A stretch of 64,000 nucleotides of DNA from Pseudoduganella lurida (GCF_007830455.1 NZ_VLLB01000012.1:62001-126000); one strand, 5' to 3'; counted from the first letter of the stretch, positions 8,675 to 17,981 are shown. The notes: a model not told the origin generated them from the letters alone. A program made the numbers and translations.

Positions 8675-10015
8675 ATGAATACCGATCAATCGCTGGACGT
8701 GCGGGCGTTTATCAACGACCGCGGCATGGGCCGCTACCAGTGGCTCTTGCTGGTGCTGTGCTTCCTGATCGTCGCCACCGATGGCATGGACGTGGCCATC
8801 ATGGGCTTCCTCGCTCCCGCGATCACGAAGGAATGGGGCATCTCGAAGGCCGCGTTCGGCGTGGTGATGAGTGCCGCCCCCATCGGCCTGGCCATCGGCG
8901 CGCTGCTGGTCGGCCCGCTGTCGGACCGCTACGGCCGCAAGAAGCTGTTGATGGCGTCCGTGGGCTGGTTCGGCCTGTGCAGCGTGTTGTGCGGCACCGT
9001 GGGCGATGTGGTGTCCCTGTCCGCGCTGCGCTTCCTCACCGGGTTGGGACTGGGCGCGGCCATGCCGACGACGACCACGCTGCTGGCCGAATACGTGCCC
9101 GAGAAGTCGCGCAGCACGCTGATCGCCATCATGTTCACGGGTTTCAACCTCGGATCGGCCCTGGTGGGCTTCGGCGCCGCGGCGATCCTGCCGGACCACG
9201 GCTGGCGCACCGTGCTGATGGTGGGCGGCGCGATTCCGCTGGCCTGCCTGCCCTTCTACCTGTGGCTGATTCCGGAATCGACGCAGTTCCTCGTCGCCCG
9301 CAAGTATCCTGCCGACCGCATCGCCCGTACGCTGCGCCGCGTGTGCGGTGCCGGCACGCCCCACGCTGCGAGCTACACGATCAGCGAAGCACCCGTGATC
9401 GCGGGCACGCCAGCGAAGGCCCTCCTGTCGCCAGCCTTCCGCCGCATCACGCTGTCGCTGTGGTCCACCTATTTCATGGGCCTGCTGGTGATCTACCTGC
9501 TGAGCGGCTGGCTGCCGACCCTGATCAAGGATGCCGGCCTGCCGATCGAGAAGGCGGCAAGCATCACGGCACTGTTCCAGCTGGGCGGCACGGTCGGTGC
9601 GCTCGTCGTCGGCTACTTCATGGACCGCTGGGTGCCGAACCGTGTGATCGCCATCGCCTACCTTGCCGGCGCGGGCTTCATCCTGCTGCTGGCCTCGGGC
9701 AGCGTGCAATCGTCCACGTTCGCGCTGTTCGTGCTGCTGGCCGGCTTCTGCATGAGCGGCGGGCAGACCGGCCTGAATGCCTATGCGCCGCAGTGCTATC
9801 CGACCGTCGTGCGTGCCACCGGCGTAAGCTGGATGCTGGGCGTGGGCCGCTTCGGCAGCATCACGGGATCGTTTGCCGGCGGGCTGATGCTGTCGATGGG
9901 CTGGAGCTTCTCGGCCGTGATCGCGGTGCTGGCCATCCCGGCCACGATCGCCGCCATTGCCATCGTGCTGGCGAAATTCGCGCCCCGCGCGGCAGCCGTG
10001 CGGACGAGTTACTGA
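8675..10015 (+). CDS. galT: MFS aromatic acid:H+ symporter, probable gallate importer
   Basis: 446 residues, 12 predicted membrane spans. Aromatic acid:H+ symporter (AAHS, PcaK-like) traits: DGMDVAIMGFLAPAI in helix 1, the GPLSDRYGRKKLL loop 2-3 motif, and YLLSGWLPTLIKDAGL after helix 7. The start at 8675 follows CAGGAGACTTA. It leads a two-gene unit with gallate dioxygenase 20 bp downstream. The 246-bp gap upstream (8429-8674) shows no gene; it carries direct GTGCGGT and CGCATGCCG repeats but no convincing operator. Substrate inferred from the neighbour. Confidence 0.82.
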   Translation: MNTDQSLDVRAFINDRGMGRYQWLLLVLCFLIVATDGMDVAIMGFLAPAITKEWGISKAAFGVVMSAAPIGLAIGALLVGPLSDRYGRKKLLMASVGWFGLCSVLCGTVGDVVSLSALRFLTGLGLGAAMPTTTTLLAEYVPEKSRSTLIAIMFTGFNLGSALVGFGAAAILPDHGWRTVLMVGGAIPLACLPFYLWLIPESTQFLVARKYPADRIARTLRRVCGAGTPHAASYTISEAPVIAGTPAKALLSPAFRRITLSLWSTYFMGLLVIYLLSGWLPTLIKDAGLPIEKAASITALFQLGGTVGALVVGYFMDRWVPNRVIAIAYLAGAGFILLLASGSVQSSTFALFVLLAGFCMSGGQTGLNAYAPQCYPTVVRATGVSWMLGVGRFGSITGSFAGGLMLSMGWSFSAVIAVLAIPATIAAIAIVLAKFAPRAAAVRTSY

Positions 10016-10035
10016 AACGCTTGAGAGGAATCACC

Positions 10036-11334
10036 ATGGCCAACATCATTGGCGCGATCGCGTCGTCCCACACCCCCACGATCGGCTTCGCGCTGGACGC
10101 CAACAAGCAGCATGACGCCATCTGGGCCCCCATCTTCAAGGCCTACGAGCCGGTGCAGCAATGGCTGGCGGCGAAGCAGCCGGACGTGCTGCTGATGATC
10201 TTCAACGATCACGTGACCTCGTTCTTCTTCGATCACTATTCGGCGTTCGCGCTGGGCATCGGCAATGAGTACCGCGCGGCGGACGAAGGCGGCGGCGCGC
10301 GCGACCTGCCGCCCATCGCCGGCCACGCGGGACTGGCGCAGCACCTGGGCCAGTCGCTGATGGCGGACGAATTCGACATGTCCTTCTTCCAGGACAAGCC
10401 GCTGGACCATGGCTGCTTCTCGCCCCTGTCGATCATGTGGCCGCACGGCGGAGACGGCTGGCCGGGCAGCATCGTGCCGCTGCAGGTGGGCGTGCTGCAG
10501 TTCCCCGTGCCCTCGGGGCGGCGATGCTACAAGCTGGGCCAGGCGCTGCGCCGCGCCATCGAAAGCTATCCGGAAGACCTCGACGTGGCGATCGTCGCCA
10601 CCGGCGGCCTGTCGCACCAGGTGCATGGCGAACGCGCAGGCTTCAACAGCACCGAGTGGGACAGCCGCTTCCTCGACCTGTTCGAGGCCGATCCGGAAGC
10701 GCTGCTGGACCTGACGCATGCCGACTTTGCCCGCCTGGGTGGATGGGAAAGCGCGGAAGTGGTGATGTGGATGATCATGCGCGGCGCGATGGCGGCCAGG
10801 ATCGACTGCCTGCACCGCGAATACTACCTGCCGTCGATGACGGGCATCGCGGTGACGATCTACGAAAACGCCGCCGCCTCCGATCCGGCCCTGCACGGGC
10901 GCGCCATCGAGCGGCACCGCGAACACATCGCGCACCAGACGGCGGGTGCGGCGGAGCTGCCGGGCACCTATCCGTTCACGCTGGAGACCAGCACGCGCGC
11001 CTACCGCATCAACAAGTACCTGCACCAGCTGATCAGGCCGGAATTCCGTTCCCGCTTCGTTGCAGCGCCCGATGCCACCTACGACGAAGCGGGCCTGACG
11101 GACGACGAGCGCCGCATGATCACGGCGCGCGACTGGCAGGGGCTGATCCGCTACGGCGTGATCTTCTTCCTGCTCGAGAAGCTGGGCGCGGCCGTGGGCG
11201 TGTCCAACCTGCACATCTATGCGGCGATGCGCGGCGAGACGCTGGAGCAGTTCCAGAAGACCCGCAATACCCAGGCGCTGTATTCGGTGGGCGGCACCGC
11301 CCGTGACGCCGACTGGAACCAGCCGCCGCGCTGA
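10036..11334 (+). CDS. galA: Gallate dioxygenase (extradiol, fused LigB-LigA type)
   Basis: 432 residues. Ring-opens gallate with Fe(II) and O2 to 4-oxalomesaconate. The N-terminal LigB-like domain has candidate iron ligands His12 (SSHTPTIG) and His59 (FNDHVTSFFFDHYS), and the active-site histidine in ATGGLSHQVHGER. The last 120 residues resemble the small LigA subunit of protocatechuate 4,5-dioxygenase (VSNLHIYAAMRGETLEQF), so both subunits are fused as in known gallate dioxygenases. AGAGGAA lies before the ATG. Product feeds GalD-LigJ-LigK on the opposite strand. Confidence 0.92.
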   Translation: MANIIGAIASSHTPTIGFALDANKQHDAIWAPIFKAYEPVQQWLAAKQPDVLLMIFNDHVTSFFFDHYSAFALGIGNEYRAADEGGGARDLPPIAGHAGLAQHLGQSLMADEFDMSFFQDKPLDHGCFSPLSIMWPHGGDGWPGSIVPLQVGVLQFPVPSGRRCYKLGQALRRAIESYPEDLDVAIVATGGLSHQVHGERAGFNSTEWDSRFLDLFEADPEALLDLTHADFARLGGWESAEVVMWMIMRGAMAARIDCLHREYYLPSMTGIAVTIYENAAASDPALHGRAIERHREHIAHQTAGAAELPGTYPFTLETSTRAYRINKYLHQLIRPEFRSRFVAAPDATYDEAGLTDDERRMITARDWQGLIRYGVIFFLLEKLGAAVGVSNLHIYAAMRGETLEQFQKTRNTQALYSVGGTARDADWNQPPR

Positions 11335-11363
11335 ATCGCTTCGGCAGCAACCGTGCAGCATGC

Positions 11364-11383
11364 CGCCGCCCGCGCGGGCGGCG
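11364..11383. terminator. GC-rich hairpin between galA and porin
   Basis: A near-perfect palindrome (GCCGCCCG / CGGGCGGC, extended by one C-G pair) lies in the 83-bp gap. The downstream sequence is TCTTCC rather than a U-run, so it would be a weak terminator or processing site that lowers porin expression from the galTA transcript. Confidence 0.4.
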
Positions 11384-11417
11384 TCTTCCGCACGCCCCCA
11401 TAAAACTAGGAGACACC

Positions 11418-12512
11418 ATGAAGCACACCCTGATCGCGGCTGCCGCTGCCGCCTGCACCCTTGCCGCCCTGCCCGCCCGCGCGCAGAGTGGCGTCAGCAT
11501 CTACGGCATCGTCGATGCGGCCGTCGAGCATTACACCAATGCCGATGCGGCAGGCAATGGCGTGAGCCGCGTGCCGACGCTGGGCGGCGGCCTGTTCCCG
11601 TCGCGGATCGGCTTCCGCGGTACGGAGGACCTGGGCGGCGGCCTGAAGGTCATCTTCACGCTGGAGAACGGCTTCGGCGTCGACAACGGTGTGCTGAACC
11701 AGGGCGGCCGCCTGTTCGGCCGGCAGGCCTGGGTGGGCCTGGCCGGCAGCTGGGGCCAGGTGACGGTCGGCCGCAACTACAACATGATCTATGTGTCCTC
11801 GTTCGATGTCGATACGTTCGGCCCGTCGCAGTACGGCCTGGGCGCGCTCGATCCGGCCGTGCCGAACGGCCGCAGCGACAACTCGATCGCCTACAAGGGC
11901 ACGTTCAACGGCGTCACCGTGGGCGCCACGTACAGCCTGGGGCGCGACACCTCGTCGGCCGGCGGCGCCTCGGGTACCGCCTGCGCCGGTGAATCGGCGA
12001 GCGACTCGTCTGCCTGCCGCGAATGGTCGGCGCTGCTGCGCTATGACCGTCCCGCCTGGGCCGTGGTGGCCGCCTATGACCGCATCCATGGCGGCAGCGG
12101 CGCCGCGAACGGCCTGACCAGCAGCGACCGGACGGACAGCCGCCTGCATGTGGCGGGGCTGGTGAAGGGCGCGGACTGGAAGCTGGGCGGCGGCGTTCTG
12201 CTGCGCGACAACCAGGGTTCGGCCACACAGCCGAAGAGCCGCCTGTACTACCTGGGTGCGGCATACAACGTGACGCCGCTGCTGGTGGTCGACGGTCAGC
12301 TGGCGAAGCTGGACTACCGCGCCACCGGCAACGACACGAAGCAGGCATTGCTCCGCGCCACCTACTACCTGTCGACACGTACCGCCGTCTACCTGGCCGG
12401 CGGCCGGCTCGACAACGACGGCATCGCCGCCGTCGCGATGTCCGCCGGCGGCTCGGTCGGTGCCGGGCTCGCGCAGACGGGCATCATTACCGGCATCAAG
12501 CACTCGTTCTGA
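11418..12512 (+). CDS. Gram-negative porin (Burkholderiales OmpC-like)
   Basis: 364 residues. Signal peptide with cleavage near ARA-QS, then SGVSIYGIVDAAVEHY, the classic start of a trimeric 16-stranded betaproteobacterial porin. SRIGFRGTEDLGGGLKVIFTLE is the conserved second strand pair, and the protein ends in GIKHSF with the terminal aromatic residue needed for outer-membrane assembly. ACTAGGAGAC precedes the ATG. Its place after galTA suggests it admits gallate or related aromatic acids; this is inference. Confidence 0.88.
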   Translation: MKHTLIAAAAAACTLAALPARAQSGVSIYGIVDAAVEHYTNADAAGNGVSRVPTLGGGLFPSRIGFRGTEDLGGGLKVIFTLENGFGVDNGVLNQGGRLFGRQAWVGLAGSWGQVTVGRNYNMIYVSSFDVDTFGPSQYGLGALDPAVPNGRSDNSIAYKGTFNGVTVGATYSLGRDTSSAGGASGTACAGESASDSSACREWSALLRYDRPAWAVVAAYDRIHGGSGAANGLTSSDRTDSRLHVAGLVKGADWKLGGGVLLRDNQGSATQPKSRLYYLGAAYNVTPLLVVDGQLAKLDYRATGNDTKQALLRATYYLSTRTAVYLAGGRLDNDGIAAVAMSAGGSVGAGLAQTGIITGIKHSF

Positions 12513-12531
12513 TCGGCCCTGGGCCAGGCTG

Positions 12532-13239
12532 TTACAGATCCTCGTGATGATCCGCCGCGCCCTGCTTCCAGTAGGCGGAAATGCGGCTCCACTCGCGGGA
12601 AAAGGCTTTTTCGCCGTGCACCACGTCGCGTACCTGTTTTGCGATGGAAACTTCGCCGCCGAACCACACGAAGGCATCCTGCAAAGGGATGTCCAGCGCG
12701 CGGATCGCTTCGACGAGCCGGCCGCCATCGGCCACCTGCCTGAAGTCCAGCTGCGCCGCACCGTGCAGCTGCACCGGCTCGGTCGCGGCAACGATGACGG
12801 TCACGCGTGCCGCTGCCGGCAGCTCCTCGAGGCGGCGGCGGATCGCGGGTAGCGCCGTCTCGTCGCCGGCCAGCAGGTGCCAGCCGAGCGGGGGCACGAT
12901 CATCGAGCCGCGCGGACCGCCGATGGTCACGCGCTGGCCGACCGCCGCCTGCCTGGCCCAGTCCGAGCAGTGGCCCTCGCCATGCAGCGCGAACTCGATC
13001 GTCAGCTCGCACGCTGCCGCGTCGTAATGCCGCGGCGTGTAGTCGCGCCGCACCGCCTCGCCTTCCGCCGTCTCGATCATGAACTTGACGTGATCGTCGA
13101 AGCCCAACGACACGAAGTCCGCCAGGTCGGCGCCGCCAAACGTCACGCTGACGAATTGTCCGCCCAGCGGTGCGACCCGCAACACGGCCACGTCGCGCCG
13201 CTTCAGTTCATGCCGTACCCGTTCGATTGCCTGCTGCAT
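12532..13239 (-). CDS. Siderophore-interacting protein (FAD-dependent ferric-siderophore reductase)
   Basis: 235 residues from the ATG at 13239, picked because GGAG lies 8 bases upstream; an in-frame ATG at 13266 has none. ViuB-like: FAD-binding RDYTPRHYD, LTIEFALHGEGHCSDWA, the GPRGSMIVP loop, and a C-terminal NAD(P)H-binding half (FVWFGGEVSIAKQVRD). It reduces Fe(III) from imported siderophores in the cytosol. Divergent from the TonB receptor across a Fur-like box, so both are probably iron-repressed. Confidence 0.85.
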   Translation of the reverse strand: MQQAIERVRHELKRRDVAVLRVAPLGGQFVSVTFGGADLADFVSLGFDDHVKFMIETAEGEAVRRDYTPRHYDAAACELTIEFALHGEGHCSDWARQAAVGQRVTIGGPRGSMIVPPLGWHLLAGDETALPAIRRRLEELPAAARVTVIVAATEPVQLHGAAQLDFRQVADGGRLVEAIRALDIPLQDAFVWFGGEVSIAKQVRDVVHGEKAFSREWSRISAYWKQGAADHHEDL

Positions 13240-13249
13240 GTCCGCTCCA

Positions 13250-13301
13250 TTGGTTGACAAGATCATCTATTTTGCGCCATACGGTTGATGATGTCAACCA
13301 A
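13250..13301. promoter_or_regulatory. Wide inverted repeat TTGGTTGAC...GTCAACCAA in divergent promoter
   Basis: Perfect 9-bp arms at 13250-13258 and 13293-13301, each followed inwards by ATCATC-like bases (AAGATCATC / GATGAT), span 52 bp between the siderophore reductase and the TonB receptor. The spacing (43 bp centre to centre) is about four helical turns, so both arms face the same side of DNA. Could bind a regulator other than Fur. Protein unknown. Confidence 0.45.
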
Positions 13302-13350
13302 CCGGCAGTTGTCTTGAAAGCTTGCAATAAAGTACTGATTCTGCCAGAAT

Positions 13351-13373
13351 TGCGAATCATTCTCATTTGCATT
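13351..13373. promoter_or_regulatory. Fur box upstream of siderophore receptor
   Basis: The reverse complement GCAAATGAGAATGATTCGC matches the 19-bp Fur consensus at 13 positions, including the AATGAxAATxATT heart. It lies about 65 bp upstream of the receptor start at 13435. Expected effect: iron-dependent repression of the receptor operon and possibly the divergent reductase. Confidence 0.65.
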
Positions 13374-13434
13374 GCCGCTGACCGTGCACGGCGCGCTGCC
13401 GACGGGACTTCTCCACCTCATCAGAAAGAACCGC

Positions 13435-15642
13435 ATGGCCCGCAGCGCGCCTTCCCGTCCGTCGTCCGCCCCGCTTCCTCGCCGCCTCGCTCCACTACCG
13501 CTGGCCCTCGCGCTGGCCTTCGGCTGTTCCACGGCCTCCGCCACCGAACCCACGGAAGAAAGCGCTGTGCAGAAAGTGGTGATCGCCGGCGACCGTCCGG
13601 TCGATTCCTATACTGTGGACGAAGTCTCGATCGGCAAGGGCCAACGCACGCTGCGCGAGACGCCGCAATCGGTCTCCGTGCTGACGCGCCAGCGACTCGA
13701 GGACCAGGACCTGCGCACGCTGGACGAAGCGCTGCAGGCCGTGGCCGGCATCACCGTCGAAACGGGCAGCAGCTACGAGCGCACGTTCTATTCGCGCGGC
13801 TTCGCCGTGGACACGATCCAGTACGACGGCGTGGCCACGCTGCGCGGCAACGGCTTCGCGATCAGCCCGGACCTCTCCGTGTTCGAAACGGTCGAGGTGC
13901 AGCGCGGCCCGGCCGGCCTGTTCAACGGCTCCGGCGGCGCCGGCGGCACCGTCAACCTGGTGCGCAAGCGGCCCCTGAAATCGAACCAGCTGCAGGGCAG
14001 GCTGTCCGCCGGCCGCTGGGACAACTACCGCGCCGAAGGCGATGCCAGCCTTGTGCTCAACGAAGCCGGCACGCTGCGCGCGCGCGCCGTGGTCGCGCAC
14101 GAGGACCGCGATTACTTCTATGACGTGGCCAATTCCAAGCGCACGGTCGGCTACGCGATCGTGGAAGCCGACCTGGGCGACGCCACCACGCTGGGCGCCG
14201 GCGTGCAGTACGAGCGCAACGACATGGTGCCGTTCTACGGCGGTCTGCCCCGCTACAGCGACGGTCGCGACCTGCACCTGCCGCGGTCCACTTTCCTGAA
14301 CGGCGGCTGGTCGCACACGGACATCAGGAACACCACCGTGTTCGCGGACCTGAACCACCAGTTCAACGCCGACTGGAAGCTGCGCATCGCCGGCACCCGC
14401 ATGCGCGAAGACAATACGGACTTCAGCGGCAGCGCATTCGGCCCCGTCAATCCCGCCACCAGCCTGGGGCCTTCGATCTCGGCGTTCCACCAGAACCTGC
14501 AGGGCAAGCAGGGCGGTGCGGATGCCACGCTGGAAGGCAGCTTCGTCGCGTTCGGCCGCAAGCACGACGTGATCGTGGGCGCCAACTGGCAGAAGCGCGA
14601 ATACGACAAGACGAGCCAGCTGTACGCCGTCCCCAACCCGATCATCAACCCGTTCACGTTCGACTCCCGTACGTATGCCTCGGTGCCCACGGACCCGGCC
14701 CGCGCCGCCACGCAGACGCTGGAAACGATCGAGCAGTCCGGCCTGTATGCGTCGCTGCGCCTGGCGCTGGCGGAGCAGTGGAAGCTGGTGCTGGGCGGCC
14801 GCGTGTCGAACTGGGAGACCGCCACGCGCAACCTGGTCACCAATGCCTACTCCACGCAGCCATACAAGGAAGACGGCGAGTTCACGCCATATGCAGCGCT
14901 CAGCTGGGACTTGGCGCGCGACTGGACGAGCTACCTCAGCTACGCCGAGATCTTCCGCTCGCAGGCCAACCTGTACACGGCCAGCGGCGACCGACTCGAC
15001 GCGGCGACCGGCAGCAATTACGAGGCGGGCATCAAGGGCGCGCTGTATGGCGGCCGCCTGAACGCGGCGCTGGCCCTGTTCCGCCTGAACGAGGACAACC
15101 GCTCGCAGGTCGATGCCGGCCATCCGACTCCCTGTGCCGGTTCGCCCACGCTCGGTGCCTGCTATGTCGCCGAAGGCCGCGTGCGCAGCCAGGGCCTGGA
15201 CGCCGAGCTGTCCGGCGCCATCGTGCCCGGCGTGCAGCTGAGCGGCGGCTACACCTACAACGAGACGCGCTTCGTGCGCGACCGTGCCGCCAACGGCACG
15301 CCGAGTGCGAACGAGAACCAGCCCCTGCTGACGTTCGCACCGCGCCACATGGCGCGCCTGTTCGGCACCTGGAAACCGGCCGGCACGCCGTGGACGGTGG
15401 GCGGCGGCGTGCGTTCGCAGAGCAAGACGTACAAGACCAGCGGCGTGCTGCGCCTCGAACAGGGCGTGTACTCGGTATGGACCGCCACGGCCGCCTACCA
15501 GTTCAACCGCAACCTGGCGCTGAACGTCGTGGTGAACAACCTGTTCGACAAGACCTACTACCGCACGCTGGGCAGCACCAGCGGCAGCAACTGGTACGGC
15601 GAACCGCGCAACATCACCGCCACCCTCCAGGCCACTTACTGA
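13435..15642 (+). CDS. TonB-dependent ferric-siderophore receptor
   Basis: 735 residues from the ATG at 13435 (a longer in-frame start exists at 13372 but adds a charged stretch before the signal peptide). Signal peptide ends near ASA-TE. Plug domain: TLRETPQSVSVLTRQRLEDQ, TFYSRGFAVDTIQYDG, EVQRGPAGLFNGSGGAGGTVN. The rest is a beta-barrel ending NITATLQATY with terminal aromatic. The SVSVLTRQ plug class is typical of hydroxamate/catecholate siderophore receptors (FpvA/FhuE/FoxA-like). First gene of a four-gene unit with DUF3649, PepSY and DUF3325 proteins. The siderophore cannot be told from sequence. Confidence 0.88.
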   Translation: MARSAPSRPSSAPLPRRLAPLPLALALAFGCSTASATEPTEESAVQKVVIAGDRPVDSYTVDEVSIGKGQRTLRETPQSVSVLTRQRLEDQDLRTLDEALQAVAGITVETGSSYERTFYSRGFAVDTIQYDGVATLRGNGFAISPDLSVFETVEVQRGPAGLFNGSGGAGGTVNLVRKRPLKSNQLQGRLSAGRWDNYRAEGDASLVLNEAGTLRARAVVAHEDRDYFYDVANSKRTVGYAIVEADLGDATTLGAGVQYERNDMVPFYGGLPRYSDGRDLHLPRSTFLNGGWSHTDIRNTTVFADLNHQFNADWKLRIAGTRMREDNTDFSGSAFGPVNPATSLGPSISAFHQNLQGKQGGADATLEGSFVAFGRKHDVIVGANWQKREYDKTSQLYAVPNPIINPFTFDSRTYASVPTDPARAATQTLETIEQSGLYASLRLALAEQWKLVLGGRVSNWETATRNLVTNAYSTQPYKEDGEFTPYAALSWDLARDWTSYLSYAEIFRSQANLYTASGDRLDAATGSNYEAGIKGALYGGRLNAALALFRLNEDNRSQVDAGHPTPCAGSPTLGACYVAEGRVRSQGLDAELSGAIVPGVQLSGGYTYNETRFVRDRAANGTPSANENQPLLTFAPRHMARLFGTWKPAGTPWTVGGGVRSQSKTYKTSGVLRLEQGVYSVWTATAAYQFNRNLALNVVVNNLFDKTYYRTLGSTSGSNWYGEPRNITATLQATY

Positions 15643-15649
15643 GGACGCC

Positions 15650-15982
15650 ATGCAGGCACAGGAAACGATGGCGGGCACCGCGCCCGCGCAGAAGAGTAAG
15701 GGTCCCGGCGTGCGCTACCGGCTCGGCGTAGCGGTGCGCACGCTGGCCGCGATCCCTGGCGCCTACGCGGTGACCGCGCTGTGGGCCGCCGGGCTGGCAC
15801 GCGTGCTGCCGCTGGTACGCGTGGAAGCGGCGCTGACGGCCACTATGATCGCCCTTGTGCTGTACGCCTGCCTGGTCATGTGGTGCTTCGCCGCGCGCAC
15901 GGTGCTGCATGCCATCGGCGGCCTGCTGCTGGCCGCGGTCCTGCCGGCCGCCATGCTTGCCTTCACGGGAGGCATGCCATGA
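15650..15982 (+). CDS. DUF3649 small membrane protein of iron uptake
   Basis: 110 residues with three hydrophobic segments (about residues 28-50, 55-78, 84-107). The ATG follows GAGGACGCC, 7 bp after the receptor stop, and the stop overlaps the next start (ATGA). DUF3649 proteins are regularly found between a TonB siderophore receptor and a PepSY/PiuB protein. Biochemical role unknown; a helper in iron release at the inner membrane is the usual guess. Confidence 0.7.
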   Translation: MQAQETMAGTAPAQKSKGPGVRYRLGVAVRTLAAIPGAYAVTALWAAGLARVLPLVRVEAALTATMIALVLYACLVMWCFAARTVLHAIGGLLLAAVLPAAMLAFTGGMP

Positions 15983-17625
15983 AGGAGGGATTCCGCCAGT
16001 CGATGGCGTGGCTGCATACCTGGTCCGGCCTGCTGGTGGGCTGGGTGCTGTTTATGGTGTTCGCCTGCGGCACCGCCAGCTACTTCCGCGACGAGATCAC
16101 GCTGTGGATGAAGCCGGAGCTGCACGCCGCCAGCCACGCCCAGGTACCGCAGGCCGTCGCGCTGAAGAACGCCGTCGACACGCTGCAGGACCGCGCCGCG
16201 AAAAGCCAGCGCTGGTTCATCACGATGCCGACCGAGCGTGAACCGGCCGTGCGGGCCGGCTATGCGGTACCGCGTGAAAAAGGCAGCCCGGGCCGCGGCC
16301 GGCGCGGCCTCAAAACAGTGGCGCTCGATCCGGCCACCGGTGCGGAACTGTCCGCGCCACGCGAGACGCGCGGCGGCGACTTCTTCTTCCGCCTGCATTT
16401 CGACCTGCACTACATGCCGGCAATCTGGGGCCGCTGGATCGTGGGTGTCTGCGCCATGTTCATGCTGGTAGCGATCCTGTCGGGCATCGTCACGCACAAG
16501 CGCATCTTCAAGGACTTCTTCACGTTCCGGCCGAAAAAGGGCCAGCGCTCGTGGCTGGACTTCCACAACGTCTCGGCCGTACTGGCCCTGCCCTACCACC
16601 TGATGATCACGTATACGGGCCTGCTCACGCTGATGTTCCTGTACTTCCCGCAGGGGATCGCGGCGGTCTATCCGGACAAGGACGCCTTCTATTCCGAGCT
16701 GTTCCAGAATCCGTCGGCCGATGCGAAGGCGGCGAAGCAGTTCGCACCGCTGGCACCGATCGCGCCGATGCTGCAGGAAGCCACGCGCCACTGGCACGGC
16801 GCGCCGGCCGGCCGCGTGACGGTCATGTTCCCGAACGACGCGAACGCCACGGTGTCGATCACCCAGCAGGAAGGCCACGGCATCACCTCCGACCTGCCGA
16901 CGCTGGTGTTCAACGGCGTGACGGGTGCACTGGTGACGAAGCCGGATGTCGCCAGCGGCGGCGCGGCGCAGACGCGCGGGGTGATGTACGGCCTGCACGT
17001 GGGCCGCTTCGCCGATCCGTTGGTGCGTGCGCTGTTCTTCCTGTCCGGCCTTGCCGGCTGCATCATGGTCGCCACCGGCCTGCTGCTGTGGGCCGTCAAG
17101 GAACGTCCGAAGTACGCCAGGGCCGGCAGGGGCGGCGTGCTCACCGGCTTCGGCCTGCGCCTCGTCGATGGCCTGAACATTGCCGCGGTGGCCGGCCTGC
17201 CGCTGGCGATGGCCGTGTTCTTCTGGGCCAACCGGCTGATCGCGACGGATGTTGCGGGGCGGCCGGACGCCGAGATCCGCTGGTTCTTCACGGCGTGGGC
17301 GGTTGCCTCGATCGCGGCGTTGCTGTGGCCGCGCCGGCCGATGTGGCGCATCCAGCTGCTGCTGGGCGGCCTCGCCTTCGCGCTGCTGCCGGTACTGAAC
17401 GCGGCCACCGGCGGCGCGGACCTGTTCACCAGCATCGCCCGTGGCGTGTGGCCGGTGGCGGGCTTCGACCTCGTCACGCTGCTGCTCGGCCTGGGGCTGC
17501 TGTATGCGGCGCATTACCTGGGCAAGCCCCGTGCCGTGAAAGCCGCGAAGGCAGCAGGAACCGAATCATCCGAAGCGGCCGGGAACGACGCCGTCAATAC
17601 CGCTGTCACCGGGAGCCGCGCATGA
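15979..17625 (+). CDS. PepSY-associated TM protein (PiuB-like), probable ferric-siderophore reductase
   Basis: 548 residues. N-terminal helix with HTWSGLLVGWVLFMVFACGTASYF, periplasmic region, then a membrane helix pair around WIVGVCAMFMLVAILSGIVTHKRIFKDFFTFRPKKGQRSW (typical of PepSY_TM), a second periplasmic domain, and a C-terminal bundle of about five spans. Histidines in the helices (LHTW, HFDLHY, DFHNV, YHLMI, LHVGRF) suit b-type haem or metal binding. Proteins of this family are implicated in periplasmic reduction of ferric siderophores. Start overlaps the DUF3649 stop (ATGA). Confidence 0.8.
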   Translation: MKEGFRQSMAWLHTWSGLLVGWVLFMVFACGTASYFRDEITLWMKPELHAASHAQVPQAVALKNAVDTLQDRAAKSQRWFITMPTEREPAVRAGYAVPREKGSPGRGRRGLKTVALDPATGAELSAPRETRGGDFFFRLHFDLHYMPAIWGRWIVGVCAMFMLVAILSGIVTHKRIFKDFFTFRPKKGQRSWLDFHNVSAVLALPYHLMITYTGLLTLMFLYFPQGIAAVYPDKDAFYSELFQNPSADAKAAKQFAPLAPIAPMLQEATRHWHGAPAGRVTVMFPNDANATVSITQQEGHGITSDLPTLVFNGVTGALVTKPDVASGGAAQTRGVMYGLHVGRFADPLVRALFFLSGLAGCIMVATGLLLWAVKERPKYARAGRGGVLTGFGLRLVDGLNIAAVAGLPLAMAVFFWANRLIATDVAGRPDAEIRWFFTAWAVASIAALLWPRRPMWRIQLLLGGLAFALLPVLNAATGGADLFTSIARGVWPVAGFDLVTLLLGLGLLYAAHYLGKPRAVKAAKAAGTESSEAAGNDAVNTAVTGSRA

Positions 17626-17981
17626 CCACCGCCCTGTTCATCATTGCAGCGCTGGCAGCCACCGCCGCGGGCTTTGCCGCGCTGGCGCTGGCGATCGACC
17701 GGCACTGGGAGGCCATCCACGGCCGCGGCAGCGAGCCCACGGCGACGGGGCGACGCAACCTGCGGCTGCTGGGCAGCGTGGCCCTCGTGCTGTCGCTGTG
17801 GTGCTGCCTGCAGGTGCGCAGCACCGGCCAGGCGGTCGTGCTGTGGTGCGGCGTGCTGTCGGTGGGCGCGTGGCTGGCGGTGGCGCTGTTCACGTATGCG
17901 GCGCGCCATGCCGGCCGCACGCTGACGGTGGCCGGCGCGCTGGCCTGCATCACGGGCGTGGCCGCCGTCGTGCTGCGCTAG
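17622..17981 (+). CDS. DUF3325 small membrane protein
   Basis: 119 residues, start ATG overlapping the preceding stop (ATGA). Three hydrophobic spans, with a polar, conserved-looking AIDRHWEAIHGRG segment after the first (conserved HWE motif of DUF3325). Last gene of the siderophore unit; the family almost always follows a PepSY protein. Function unknown. Converges on the MarR gene with 28 bp between stops. Confidence 0.72.
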   Translation: MTTALFIIAALAATAAGFAALALAIDRHWEAIHGRGSEPTATGRRNLRLLGSVALVLSLWCCLQVRSTGQAVVLWCGVLSVGAWLAVALFTYAARHAGRTLTVAGALACITGVAAVVLR

